Made by a program: the position numbers and the translations under genes
NCBI GenBank assembly: GCA_026981615.1
Contig: JALSIH010000212.1
Coordinates: 1 to 40,126 of the forward strand
Origin: Chitinophagales bacterium
GTDB taxonomy: Bacteria; Bacteroidota; Bacteroidia; Chitinophagales; S012-47
Length of the DNA: 40,126 bases
Direction of reading: 5' to 3'
The notes under the pieces: generated by a model
Told to the model about the DNA's origin: nothing
Seen by the model: the letters and a program-made list of their open reading frames with translations, nothing else
The model's database searches: none
Shown: positions 30,962 to 39,853 of the stretch, piece after piece
Layout of the letters: every line of letters begins with the position of its first letter
Position numbering within the stretch: position 1 is the first letter of the stretch

Positions 30962-32543
30962 TTTGCTCTCCTGCGGCAAGCGGCAGGAAGCCCCCCGTGA
31001 CGGACCATTTCGATACAACATGGTCAACGGGATCAGCAGCCTCGATCCGGCTTTTGCCCGCAATCAGGCCAACATGTGGGCCGTGCATCATCTTTACAGC
31101 GGCCTCTTACAGTTTGATTCCAGCCTCCGCATTTTGCCTGCTCTTGCCCGCAGCTGGGAGATTCTCGACAGCGGACGGACGTATATTTTTCATCTCCGGC
31201 AGGATGTTTTTTTTCATGATGATCCGGTCTTTGCCGCTGGCAAGGGCCGCAAAGTGGTCGCCTCCGACTTTGTTTTCAGTTTCATGCGCCTGATCGACCC
31301 TGCCACCGCCTCGCCCGGATCATGGATATTCAACGACCGGGTGGCAGACGAAAATCCCTTTGTGGCAGCGGACGACAGTACTTTCGTCATCCGGCTCAAA
31401 AGCCCCTTTGTGCCTCTGCTCGGCATCCTTACCATGCAATATTGCAGCGTAGTTCCGCGGGAAGCCGTGGAGCGCTACGGCCGCGATTTCCGGAGCCACC
31501 CTGTCGGCACGGGCCCCTTCCGCCTGCGCCACTGGGAAGAAGGCGAAGCCCTTATTCTGCAGCGCAATCCGGCCTACTTCGAAAAGCTGAATGGCGAAGC
31601 GCTGCCTTTTCTCGATGAAGTGATTATCACTTTCAATGCAAACAAGAGCATGGAGTTTCTGCAGTTTATGGACGGGCAGCTTGACTTCGTTTCCGATATC
31701 GATGCCAGCCTGAAGGACCTGATCCTCGATGAAGAAGGGCGGCTGAGGGCCCGCTATCACAATAAAATGAAACTCCTTCGCTCCGATTACCTGAATACCG
31801 AATACTTCGGATTTCTGCTTGATTCGAGCCTGCCTTCCATGGCCGGCAGTCCGCTGCGTTTCGCTGCGTTGAGGCAGGCAATCAATATGGGCTTCGATCG
31901 GAGGGAAATGCTGCGCTACCTGCGCAACAACAAAGGGACACCGGCCCTTCACGGAATGATCCCCAAAGGTTTGCCGGCCTATGACGAAGACGCGGCCTAT
32001 GGTTACGACTATGACCCCGACTCGGCAAGGGCCCTTGTTGAGGGATTGGGCTACAGCACGGAGCATCCGGCCGAAATCAGTATCTACACCCCTCCCTCCC
32101 ATGTCGATATCTGCGAGTACCTGCAACAGCGGCTGATGGACATAGGGATAGACCTGCACATCAAAACGAGCTCCTTCGGCCTGCTCTACCAGCGCATGGT
32201 GCAGGGCGAGGCGCCTTTCTTTCGGGCCTCATGGATTGCCGACTATCCCGATGCGGAGAGCTATATGGCGCTTTTCTACAGCAAACACGGTGCTCCGCCC
32301 AATTACACGCGCTATTCCGATCCCCGGGCCGACTCGCTCTACCGCCTGGCCGTGGCAACGGCTGATGAGCGCCTGCGCAACAGGATATACCGGGCCATGG
32401 ACAGCCTGGTCATGCTTTCGGCTCCCGTGGTGCCGCTTTATTATGACGAGGTGTACCTTTTTGTTCAGCCCGGCATTCGCGGCCTGAGTGTGAATCCGAT
32501 GAACCTGCTCGACCTGCGAAAGGTGAGAAAAATCGTAAATTAA
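30876..32543 (+). CDS. Family 5 extracellular solute-binding lipoprotein
   Basis: A 555-residue binding protein of the peptide/nickel type. A basic N-terminal stretch leads to a lipobox LLSC (Cys near residue 33). The body has SSLDPAFARNQANMWAVHHL, the RNPAYFEKLNGEALPF segment typical of SBP_bac_5, and LRFAALRQAINMGFDRREML later. It would capture oligopeptides or similar ligands in the periplasm or at the membrane surface. No permease or ATPase gene is adjacent, so the transporter is either elsewhere or the protein acts alone. The start is uncertain: the chosen ATG lies inside the reductase gene, and ATG 30888 is an alternative. It is 4 nt from the DUF456 gene. Confidence 0.88.
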   Translation: MKNWMKEDLKRQIRAGWWKTSFLVFLIFSLLSCGKRQEAPRDGPFRYNMVNGISSLDPAFARNQANMWAVHHLYSGLLQFDSSLRILPALARSWEILDSGRTYIFHLRQDVFFHDDPVFAAGKGRKVVASDFVFSFMRLIDPATASPGSWIFNDRVADENPFVAADDSTFVIRLKSPFVPLLGILTMQYCSVVPREAVERYGRDFRSHPVGTGPFRLRHWEEGEALILQRNPAYFEKLNGEALPFLDEVIITFNANKSMEFLQFMDGQLDFVSDIDASLKDLILDEEGRLRARYHNKMKLLRSDYLNTEYFGFLLDSSLPSMAGSPLRFAALRQAINMGFDRREMLRYLRNNKGTPALHGMIPKGLPAYDEDAAYGYDYDPDSARALVEGLGYSTEHPAEISIYTPPSHVDICEYLQQRLMDIGIDLHIKTSSFGLLYQRMVQGEAPFFRASWIADYPDAESYMALFYSKHGAPPNYTRYSDPRADSLYRLAVATADERLRNRIYRAMDSLVMLSAPVVPLYYDEVYLFVQPGIRGLSVNPMNLLDLRKVRKIVN

Positions 32544-32547
32544 GAGG

Positions 32548-33033
32548 ATGGACTGGGATATTCTGATTCTTGTATTGGCCGTTTTGCTGCAAATAGCCGG
32601 ACTGGTCGGGTGTTTTGTGCCGGTGCTGCCCGGCCCGCTGCTCAATTTTGCGGGGCTATGGATCCTCGATTACACGCGCTGGGCCGATTTTTCCCTTTCG
32701 TTCATTCTGCTTTTTCTTTTCCTGGCGCTGGCGGCCCAGATCATCGACACGGTGATCCCGCTTTGGGGGACAAAAAAATACGGGGGCAGCCGCTGGGGGA
32801 TACGCGGGGCCACCATCGGCCTCCTCATCGGATTTCTGTTTTTCCCGCCTTTCGGCATCCTGCTGGGTCCTTTTTTCGGAGCCCTTATTGCCGAATATCT
32901 TCACGGCCGCAATACGCAGCAGGCGATGCGCAGTGCCTGGGGCTCGCTGATGGGATTTCTGGCCGGCACCGGACTGAAACTCATGGTGTCGCTGCTGATC
33001 CTCTTCTTTTTCATACGGGTCCTGCTCTTTTGA
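32548..33033 (+). CDS. DUF456 family membrane protein
   Basis: A 161-residue polytopic protein with about four to five hydrophobic helices. The conserved features of DUF456 are present: VGCFVPVLPGPLLNFAGL near residue 22, then YGGSRWGIRGATIGLLIGFLFFPPFGILLGPFFGA near residue 78, with glycine-rich helix packing. The final helix LMVSLLILFFFIRVLLF ends the protein. The function is unknown; a small channel- or transporter-like role is a guess. It follows the solute-binding lipoprotein by 4 nt, so co-expression is likely, though it is not a standard ABC permease. It converges on porX. Confidence 0.85.
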   Translation: MDWDILILVLAVLLQIAGLVGCFVPVLPGPLLNFAGLWILDYTRWADFSLSFILLFLFLALAAQIIDTVIPLWGTKKYGGSRWGIRGATIGLLIGFLFFPPFGILLGPFFGALIAEYLHGRNTQQAMRSAWGSLMGFLAGTGLKLMVSLLILFFFIRVLLF

Positions 33034-33045
33034 GGAGGAGGGGCT

Positions 33046-34599
33046 TTACTGCGGGCCGTAAACCGCAAAAGGTACTATCACCTCTTCGAGCGAGAGGCCT
33101 CCGTGCTGAAAAGTGTCTTTATAGTAATTCACGAAATAATTGTAGTTGTTCGGATAAACAAAGTACTTGTCTTCCGCAGCGAAGATATAGCGCGAACTGA
33201 CGTGCTGGCGCGGAAGACGTGCATCGTGCGGGTTTTTCACTTCAAAAACTTCCTTCGGATTGTAGTTCAGGTTTTTGCCCGTCTTGTAGCGCAGATTGGT
33301 GGTGGTGTTTTTGTCTCCCACCACCTTCACCGGATTGTTGACCCGCACCGTACCGTGGTCGGTGGCAATGACAAGGTTGAAAGGCTTGTCCGAAATGCGC
33401 TTGAGTGCTTTGAGAAGGGGCGAGTGCTCAAACCAGCTGCGGGTGATCGAGCGGTAGGCCGCTTCATCGCGGGCCAGTTCCCTGAGTACTTCCATCTCCG
33501 TTCGGGCATGGCTGAGCATGTCCACAAAGTTGTAAACGATCACGTTCAGGTCGTAATTGAAGATGTTGTGTATGTTGTCCACCAGTGCATTGCCCGATTG
33601 ATTGTTGACGATCTTCTGGTAGCTCATCTTGATGTCCAGGCGCATGCGGGTAATTTGCTCCTTCAGCAAGTCCTCTTCGTGCATATTCTTGCCGCCTTTT
33701 TCTTCATCGTTGAGCCAGTACCTCGGAAAGTCCTTTTCGATGTCAAGGGGCATCATGCCGGCAAACATGGCATTGCGGCTGTACTGTGTGGAAGTGGGCA
33801 GGATGGCATACATCGAGGATTCTTCCTGCAGCTTGAAGTGCTCGTTGAGGAAAGGCATGATAACGCGCCACTGATCGTAGCGCAGGTTGTCGATGAGCAG
33901 AAAAACCGTGGGCATCGACTTATTGACGAGGGGAAAAAGTTTCTCCTTCAGCACGGTGTGTGACATCACCGGGGCATCTTTTCGATCATTCACCCAGTCC
34001 AGATAATTGCGCATCACGAATTTGCTGAATTCCCGGTTGGCTTCCTGCTTTTGCATCAGCAGCACCTCCTTCATGTCACTCGTTTTGGATTCTTCGAGGC
34101 TTAGTTCCCAGTGCAATATCTTTTTATAGATGGCCGCCCACTCTTCGTGGTCGAGTTCGTTTTGAAAAGCCATGAAGATGCTTTGAAATTCCTGCTGGTA
34201 GGCCGAAGTGGTTTTTTCGCGCACCAGGCGGGTATTGTCAATTATTTTTTTGAGTGTCAGCAGTATCTGGTGCGGCTTTACGGGCTTGATCAGGTAATCG
34301 CTGATTTGCTGCCCGATGGCATCTTCCATCAGGTTTTCCTCTTCGCTCTTGGTGATCATCACCACCGGCAGGCCGGGGTGCTTTTCCTTGATGCGGCTGA
34401 GGGTCTCCAGGCCCGAGAGCCCCGGCATGTTCTCATCCAGAAAAATTACGTCATAAGCCGTTTCGGCACACTTTTCTATGGCATCAAGGCCATTGCTCAC
34501 CTCATCCACCTCATAACCTTTGTCATTGAGAAAAAAAATCTGGGATTTCAGCAGGTCGATTTCGTCATCTGCCCAGAGTATTCGGATATTATTGTTCAT
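33046..34599 (-). CDS. porX: PorX-type response regulator with PglZ domain
   Basis: A 517-residue protein with a CheY-like receiver at residues 1-120 (ILWADDEIDLL, phospho-acceptor Asp at about residue 55 in VIFLDENMPG, YLIKPVKP) and a C-terminal PglZ/alkaline-phosphatase-fold domain. That domain shows FLLIDNLRYDQW near residue 220, PTSTQYSRNAMF, and VIATDHGTVRVNNP near residue 420, the metal-site motifs. This is the PorX architecture that controls type IX secretion and gliding genes in Bacteroidota with the PorY sensor; later work found phosphodiesterase activity in the PglZ part. porY is not adjacent. Its -7 element TAACTTTG is just upstream. Confidence 0.93.
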   Translation of the reverse strand: MNNNIRILWADDEIDLLKSQIFFLNDKGYEVDEVSNGLDAIEKCAETAYDVIFLDENMPGLSGLETLSRIKEKHPGLPVVMITKSEEENLMEDAIGQQISDYLIKPVKPHQILLTLKKIIDNTRLVREKTTSAYQQEFQSIFMAFQNELDHEEWAAIYKKILHWELSLEESKTSDMKEVLLMQKQEANREFSKFVMRNYLDWVNDRKDAPVMSHTVLKEKLFPLVNKSMPTVFLLIDNLRYDQWRVIMPFLNEHFKLQEESSMYAILPTSTQYSRNAMFAGMMPLDIEKDFPRYWLNDEEKGGKNMHEEDLLKEQITRMRLDIKMSYQKIVNNQSGNALVDNIHNIFNYDLNVIVYNFVDMLSHARTEMEVLRELARDEAAYRSITRSWFEHSPLLKALKRISDKPFNLVIATDHGTVRVNNPVKVVGDKNTTTNLRYKTGKNLNYNPKEVFEVKNPHDARLPRQHVSSRYIFAAEDKYFVYPNNYNYFVNYYKDTFQHGGLSLEEVIVPFAVYGPQ

Positions 34600-34618
34600 G
34601 TTTTCAGCTAATTTTGTG

Positions 34619-34626
34619 CAAAGTTA
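34619..34626 (-). promoter_or_regulatory. Bacteroidota -7 element upstream of porX
   Basis: TAACTTTG on the minus strand matches TAnnTTTG exactly, 20 nt before the porX start. A TTG occurs 15 nt upstream, shorter than the usual 19-nt spacing. Confidence 0.5.
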
Positions 34627-34733
34627 CGTTTATTGAAAAGGCAATCGGCCCTTAAAAGTTTGCTTTCGACTATTAACTCCCAAATTTATCTGCAGCATAT
34701 GCAGGGGGAGAAAAAAATTAAAAAAAGGATCAT

Positions 34734-35966
34734 TTGAATAAGCGCAAAATAGTTAACGATCCGGTCTACGGCTTCGTTTCCATTCCGTACGACATAATTT
34801 TCGACCTCATTGAGCATCCGTGGTTTCAGCGGCTCAGGCGCATCCGGCAGCTGGGGCTCACCGACTATGTCTATCCCGGGGCTTTGCATACCCGCTTCGG
34901 TCATGCCCTGGGTGCCCTGCATCTCACGCAGCAGGCCATTGCCGTTTTGCGCTCCAAGGGCCATGTTATTGACGAAGAAGAGGCCAAAGCCGTAAGCATT
35001 GCCATTCTATTGCACGACATCGGCCACGGGCCCTTTTCGCATACGCTGGAGAACACCATCCTGCCTTTTCATCACGAGCGCCTCTCCCTGGCCATTATGA
35101 ATGCCCTCAATGAAGCCTTTGACGGTCGTCTTTCCCTGGCCATACGAATCTTTAAAGATGAATATGAAAAGCCTTTTCTTCACCAGCTGATCTCGAGCCA
35201 GCTCGACATGGACCGCATGGATTACCTCAACCGCGACAGTTTCTTTACGGGCGTTTATGAGGGAGTGATCGGTTACGATCGCATTATCAAGATGCTGGAA
35301 GTCAAAGACGGCCGGCTGGTAGTGGAGGCCAAGGGGATTTATTCCATCGAGAAATTCCTCATTGCCCGCAGGCTGATGTACTGGCAGGTCTATCTGCACA
35401 AGACCGTCCTGAGTGCCGAGATCATGCTCCGCCACGTGGTGCAGCGGGCCCATCAACTGGCACTGGCCGGCAAGCTCAGTCACAGCAGCCCGGCTTTCGA
35501 CTACTTTCTCTTCACTCCGCACGAAGATTTGCAAAAAGAAAAGGCCGTGCATATTCTCGAGCCTTTTTCGCAGCTGGACGACAACGACATCATGGCTGCC
35601 GTCAAAATTTGGCGCAGGCACGATGATCCGGTGCTGCGCCTGCTTTCGGGGCGACTGATCGACCGGAAACTCTTTAAACTCGAATTCAGCAACAAACCCT
35701 TTGACCCCAGGATGATCGAAGACCTGCGGAAAAAAGCAATGCGGCTCTTCTCCGTTCCGGCCAGGGAGGCCGGCTGCTTTGTGACGGCCGATTCGAGCTC
35801 CAATCATGCCTACAAGCCCGAGAGCGAGCAAATCGGCATTTGCTACAAAGACGGAACGGTGAAAAACATTGCGCAGGCCTCCGAACAGCTCAATATGGGG
35901 GTACTCTCACAAGCTATGGTAAAGTATTATCTTTGCTACCCCAAAGAATTAAGCCCGAATCAATGA
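34734..35966 (+). CDS. HD-domain phosphohydrolase (dNTPase/SAMHD1-like)
   Basis: A 410-residue HD-superfamily protein. The metal ligands are visible as [28 protein letters not shown] and the later [14 protein letters not shown], which match the SAMHD1/YwfO-like HD group that hydrolyses nucleotides such as dNTPs. A long helical C-terminal region follows ([16 protein letters not shown]). The start is a TTG at 34734, which gives [18 protein letters not shown], the usual start of this group. The stop overlaps the lpxD start by ATGA, tying the gene to the lipid A operon, although its nucleotide role is not obviously linked. The substrate is not established. Confidence 0.88.
   Translation: MNKRKIVNDPVYGFVSIPYDIIFDLIEHPWFQRLRRIRQLGLTDYVYPGALHTRFGHALGALHLTQQAIAVLRSKGHVIDEEEAKAVSIAILLHDIGHGPFSHTLENTILPFHHERLSLAIMNALNEAFDGRLSLAIRIFKDEYEKPFLHQLISSQLDMDRMDYLNRDSFFTGVYEGVIGYDRIIKMLEVKDGRLVVEAKGIYSIEKFLIARRLMYWQVYLHKTVLSAEIMLRHVVQRAHQLALAGKLSHSSPAFDYFLFTPHEDLQKEKAVHILEPFSQLDDNDIMAAVKIWRRHDDPVLRLLSGRLIDRKLFKLEFSNKPFDPRMIEDLRKKAMRLFSVPAREAGCFVTADSSSNHAYKPESEQIGICYKDGTVKNIAQASEQLNMGVLSQAMVKYYLCYPKELSPNQ
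35928..35935 (+). promoter_or_regulatory. Possible internal promoter ahead of lpxD
   Basis: TATCTTTG, an exact TAnnTTTG match, lies within the end of the HD gene, 27 nt before the lpxD ATG. It lacks a -33 match, so it may be chance. If active, lpxD and the genes after it could be expressed separately from the HD gene. Confidence 0.3.
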
Positions 35967-37012
35967 CCACAAACGCAGGCCAGATTGCTGACTTACTGAA
36001 CGGAAGAATAGAGGGAAACCCCGAAACCGTTGTCACGCACCCGGCCCGTATTGAGGAGGCCGGACCGCAGTCGCTCACCTTCATTGCACATCCCAAATAC
36101 AAGGAATATCTGGCCGCTACAAAGGCCGGAGTGATCATTGTACCGGAGTCGCTCGAACTGGAGAAGCCGGCCGGCAGCACCCTGATCCGGGTGGACGATG
36201 CCTACCGGGCATTTGCCCGTTTTTTGCAGTGGGTGGCCGATAAGCGCAGCGCGTTCAGCGGCATCCATCCTTCGGCCGTCATTGACGGGGAAGCGGTGCT
36301 GGCAGAAGATGTTTCCGTAGATGCACAGGCCGTCATCAGCAAGGGGGCCGTAATAGGCAGGGGTGCCAAAATCGGAGCCGGAGTGTATGTCGGGCAAGAT
36401 GTGGAGATCGGTGCGGAAACGCTGCTGCAGCCCGGAGTGGTGGTTTATCACAGTTGCCGCATCGGCAGGCGCTGTATCATACATGCCAACAGCGTCATCG
36501 GCAGCGATGGATTCGGCTTTGCTCCGCAGGAAGACGGCAGCTACGGCAAGATCCCCCAGCTGGGCAATGTGGAGATTGCCGATGAGGTCGAAATCGGAGC
36601 CAATTGCTGCATCGACAGGGCCACCATGGGCAGCACACGCATCGGGAAGGGGGTCAAAATAGACAACCTCGTGCAAGTGGCACACAATGTGGAAATCGGG
36701 GAACATACCGTGATTGCGGCCCAGGCCGGCATCTCGGGATCGACCAAAATCGGCCGTTACTGCCGCATTGGCGGGCAGGTGGGTTTTACCGGCCACCTCA
36801 GGATAGCCGACCGTTGCCAAGTGGGGGCGCAGTCGGGGGTCGGCAAAGACATAAAAACACCCGGCAGCCGGCTGAACGGCTCTCCGGCAATGGACTATTA
36901 CCGCTCTTTGCGGGCCGGGGCGGTCTATCGAAGACTGCCCGAGCTGGAAGAAAAAATCCGTAATCTGGAAAAAATAATAAATTCGCAGGCTCAGGACAGA
37001 AAGAATGAATAA
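35963..37012 (+). CDS. lpxD: UDP-3-O-(3-hydroxyacyl)glucosamine N-acyltransferase
   Basis: Third enzyme of lipid A synthesis, adding the N-linked hydroxyacyl chain. The 349-residue protein has an N-terminal nucleotide-binding domain ([14 protein letters not shown] near residue 40) and a left-handed beta-helix of hexapeptide repeats from about residue 100 ([23 protein letters not shown]). The catalytic His region is [19 protein letters not shown] near residue 240. A coiled helix ends the protein ([15 protein letters not shown]). The track start at 35840 is inside the HD gene; ATG 35963 gives the usual start. It overlaps the next gene by 8 nt. Confidence 0.95.
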   Translation: MTTNAGQIADLLNGRIEGNPETVVTHPARIEEAGPQSLTFIAHPKYKEYLAATKAGVIIVPESLELEKPAGSTLIRVDDAYRAFARFLQWVADKRSAFSGIHPSAVIDGEAVLAEDVSVDAQAVISKGAVIGRGAKIGAGVYVGQDVEIGAETLLQPGVVVYHSCRIGRRCIIHANSVIGSDGFGFAPQEDGSYGKIPQLGNVEIADEVEIGANCCIDRATMGSTRIGKGVKIDNLVQVAHNVEIGEHTVIAAQAGISGSTKIGRYCRIGGQVGFTGHLRIADRCQVGAQSGVGKDIKTPGSRLNGSPAMDYYRSLRAGAVYRRLPELEEKIRNLEKIINSQAQDRKNE

Positions 37013-38402
37013 AAATCAAAGTACGATAAAAGAGTCCGTCACCCTGGCGGGCATCGGCCTGCATACCGGTCGCGAAGTGGTCATGACCTTCCATCCCGCA
37101 GCCCCCGACTTCGGCATTCGCTTCAGACGCAGCGACCTGCCGGGCATGCCCGAGATAGAAGCTTTGGCTGAATATGTGAGTGGTGTGGCACGCGGTACGA
37201 CCCTGCAAAAAAACGGAGCCCGCGTGAGCACCGTTGAGCATGTGCTGGCCGCCCTGGCCGGATTGCAGGTGGACAATGTGCTCATTGACCTGAACAACGA
37301 GGAGACACCCATTATGGACGGCAGCTCCAGGGTTTTTGTGGAAGTGCTGCGCAATGTGGGCATTCAGGACCAAATGGTGCCGCGCAGATACTTTGAGGTG
37401 AAAGAGCCTCTCTGCTTTGAAGACCCGGCCAAAGATGCCAAATACAGCCTCCTGCCGGCAGACGGCTTTGAAGTGGAGGTAACCATCGACTACAACTCAA
37501 AGGTCCTGGGCCGGCAAAAAGCTACGCTCCCCGAAATCGGAGTCTTTAATGACGATTTTGCCGCCAGCCGGACTTTCTGCTTCCTGCACGAGCTCGAAAT
37601 GCTTCTCGACCGCGACCTCATCCGGGGGGGTGACCTCAGCAATGCCATCGTGGTAGTCGACAAGGCCGTGGAAGACCAGGAGCTCAAACGCCTTTCGGTG
37701 CTCTTTAATAATCGCGAAGTAGAAGTAAAAGAAGAAGGCATTCTCAATAACATTGAGCTGCGCTTCGAAAATGAACCGGCCCGCCATAAACTGCTCGATG
37801 TAGTGGGTGACCTAATGCTGGTCGGACGACCCCTCAAGGGCAAGGTGATTGCCGAAAAACCGGGCCATGCCTCCAACGTTGAATTTGCAAAACTTATCAG
37901 AAAAGAAATGAAAAAAAAGTCCAAATCGCCCCTCTTGCCCCATTACGATCCGACCGTGCCACCGGTGTACGATATCAATCAGATCAAGGAGTTTCTGCCT
38001 CACAAGTATCCCTTTCTCCTGGTTGACAAGATTATCTCACTGAACGATACACGGGTCGTAGGTATCAAAAATGTCACCTACAACGAACAGTTTTTTCTCG
38101 GCCACTTCCCGAATGAACCGGTCATGCCCGGTGTGCTCATTATCGAAGCCATGGCTCAGACAGGCGGCATTCTGGTGATGAACACACTGCCCGACCCGAA
38201 GGAGTACATTACCTATTTCCTGAAAATCGACAATGCCCGTTTTAAGAACAAGGTGGTGCCGGGCGATACGCTCATTTTTGAAATGGAGCTTACCGGCCCG
38301 ATCCGGAGAGGAATATGCGAAATGCACGGAAATGCCTATGTAGGCAATAAACTGGCCGCATCGGCAAACTTAATGGCACAAGTCGTAAAGAAGGAAATAT
38401 AG
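37005..38402 (+). CDS. lpxC-fabZ: Bifunctional LpxC-FabZ fusion
   Basis: A 465-residue fusion of two enzymes. The first about 305 residues are LpxC, the zinc deacetylase that commits UDP-acyl-GlcNAc to lipid [14 protein letters not shown]-like N terminus, [14 protein letters not shown] with a zinc His near residue 78, and the [18 protein letters not shown] zinc/catalytic region near residue 263. From about residue 320 follows FabZ, the 3-hydroxyacyl-ACP dehydratase: [14 protein letters not shown] with the catalytic His, and [20 protein letters not shown] with the catalytic acid. This fusion is known in Bacteroidota and links the hydroxyacyl-ACP pool to lipid A. It is followed 3 nt later by lpxA. 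Confidence 0.96.
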   Translation: MNKNQSTIKESVTLAGIGLHTGREVVMTFHPAAPDFGIRFRRSDLPGMPEIEALAEYVSGVARGTTLQKNGARVSTVEHVLAALAGLQVDNVLIDLNNEETPIMDGSSRVFVEVLRNVGIQDQMVPRRYFEVKEPLCFEDPAKDAKYSLLPADGFEVEVTIDYNSKVLGRQKATLPEIGVFNDDFAASRTFCFLHELEMLLDRDLIRGGDLSNAIVVVDKAVEDQELKRLSVLFNNREVEVKEEGILNNIELRFENEPARHKLLDVVGDLMLVGRPLKGKVIAEKPGHASNVEFAKLIRKEMKKKSKSPLLPHYDPTVPPVYDINQIKEFLPHKYPFLLVDKIISLNDTRVVGIKNVTYNEQFFLGHFPNEPVMPGVLIIEAMAQTGGILVMNTLPDPKEYITYFLKIDNARFKNKVVPGDTLIFEMELTGPIRRGICEMHGNAYVGNKLAASANLMAQVVKKEI

Positions 38403-38405
38403 ATC

Positions 38406-39194
38406 ATGAATCAACCGCTTTCATATATACACCCGCAGGCGAAACTGGCCGACAATGTCGTGGTAGAGCCCTTTGTCACCATCTCGAAGAACGTGGAAAT
38501 CGGGGAAGGAACCTGGCTGGGCCCCAATGTGACCATTCTCGAGAATGCACGCATCGGAAAAAATTGCAAGATTTTCCCCGGAGCCGTTATCTCGGCCATC
38601 CCCCAGGATTTGAAATACGCGGGCGAAGAGACCTGGACGGTCATTGGCGATCACACAACGATACGGGAGTGCGCCACCATCAACCGCGGCACCAATCACT
38701 CCAAAGAAACGGTGGTGGGTGAGCATTGCCTGCTGATGGCCTATACGCACGTGGCCCACGACTGCCGGGTGGGCAATCATGTGGTGATGGCCAACAACGC
38801 ATCGCTGGCGGGCCATTGCACACTCGATGATTATGTGATACTGGGCGGAGGAACGGGTGTTCAGCAGTTTACGCACATCGGAGCCCATGCCTACGTCTCG
38901 GGGCTGGCCATGGTTCGGAAAGACATCCCTCCGTTTATCAAAACCGCCCGAGAGCCGCTGAGTTATGCCGGAGTCAATTCGGTGGGGCTTCGCAGAAGGG
39001 GTTTCAGCAGCGAGGAGATCAACCACATCCAGGATATTTACCGCATCCTTTTCGTTCAGGGCTACAGTACCAGCAAAGCCATTCGCCTGATTGAGGCCGA
39101 ATTGCCGGCCACGGCCCTGCGCGATCAGATTCTCAATTTTATCAGAAACAGCAAACAGGGCATCCTCAAAGGCTTTTTTCAAAAAGGACTTTGA
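38406..39194 (+). CDS. lpxA: UDP-N-acetylglucosamine O-acyltransferase
   Basis: First enzyme of lipid A synthesis, transferring a 3-hydroxyacyl chain from ACP to UDP-GlcNAc. The 262-residue protein is a left-handed beta-helix of hexapeptide repeats (VEIGEGTWLGPNVTI, RIGKNCKIFPGAVI), with the catalytic His in YTHVAHDCRVGNHVVM near residue 120 and the substrate loop GGGTGVQQFTHIGAHAYVSG. The helical C-terminal domain (YRILFVQGYSTSKAIRLIE) is complete. Working with lpxD and lpxC-fabZ upstream, it completes the early lipid A steps in one operon. Confidence 0.96.
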   Translation: MNQPLSYIHPQAKLADNVVVEPFVTISKNVEIGEGTWLGPNVTILENARIGKNCKIFPGAVISAIPQDLKYAGEETWTVIGDHTTIRECATINRGTNHSKETVVGEHCLLMAYTHVAHDCRVGNHVVMANNASLAGHCTLDDYVILGGGTGVQQFTHIGAHAYVSGLAMVRKDIPPFIKTAREPLSYAGVNSVGLRRRGFSSEEINHIQDIYRILFVQGYSTSKAIRLIEAELPATALRDQILNFIRNSKQGILKGFFQKGL

Positions 39195-39230
39195 GGCCCG
39201 GTTTCTTTTCCGAAACAGGGATAAAACGCC

Positions 39231-39851
39231 ATGAAAATTTCACTTCAAAATGCCGGCAAACGCTACAACAGGGAGTGGATATTCCGGGGGTTAAGTACGG
39301 AGTTGGAAGCCGGAGAGAGCTATGCCCTGCTCGGCCCCAACGGAAGCGGCAAATCGACCCTGCTCAAGGCGCTTTCTTCTTACCTGCGACTTTCCGAAGG
39401 AAGCATCGCCTACCGCGAGGGAAGCAGGGAAGTGGACCCGGAGCAAGTCGCTCCCCGCATCGGCTTTTCGGCTCCCTACATGGAGTTGATTGAAGAGCTG
39501 AGCGTGAGCGAGCACCTTTTTTTCCACCAACGATTCAAACCTTTTATCGAAGGCCTTGATGTGGAAAGCTGCCTGGCATACCTGGGCTTTGAGCGCCACC
39601 GCGACAAGGCGGTAAAATCGCTGTCGAGCGGCATGAAACAACGCCTCAAGCTGATGCTCGCCATCGGCAGCCGGAGCCGCATCCTCCTCCTCGATGAGCC
39701 GGCCACCAACCTCGATTCCGGGGGCGTCAGCTGGTATCACCGCCTGCTTTCGCACTACAGGAACGGCCGCACGCTTGTCATCGCATCCAACCGCAAGGAT
39801 GAATATGTGATGTGCAAGCATTATATTCAGATGGAAGATTACAAAGTATAG
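39231..39851 (+). CDS. ABC transporter ATP-binding protein
   Basis: A 206-residue ABC ATPase with Walker A LLGPNGSGKSTLLKA near residue 33, signature LSSGMKQRLKLML near residue 130, Walker B ILLLDEPATNLDSGG near residue 155, and a late NRKDE in place of the usual switch His region. No permease is next to it. The size and single-domain form resemble heme-exporter CcmA-type or other small exporters of Bacteroidota. It begins 36 nt after lpxA, so it may belong to the operon, and ends 2 nt before the bshB1 start. The substrate is unknown; a link to envelope lipid export is only a guess. Confidence 0.88.
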   Translation: MKISLQNAGKRYNREWIFRGLSTELEAGESYALLGPNGSGKSTLLKALSSYLRLSEGSIAYREGSREVDPEQVAPRIGFSAPYMELIEELSVSEHLFFHQRFKPFIEGLDVESCLAYLGFERHRDKAVKSLSSGMKQRLKLMLAIGSRSRILLLDEPATNLDSGGVSWYHRLLSHYRNGRTLVIASNRKDEYVMCKHYIQMEDYKV

Positions 39852-39853
39852 AA

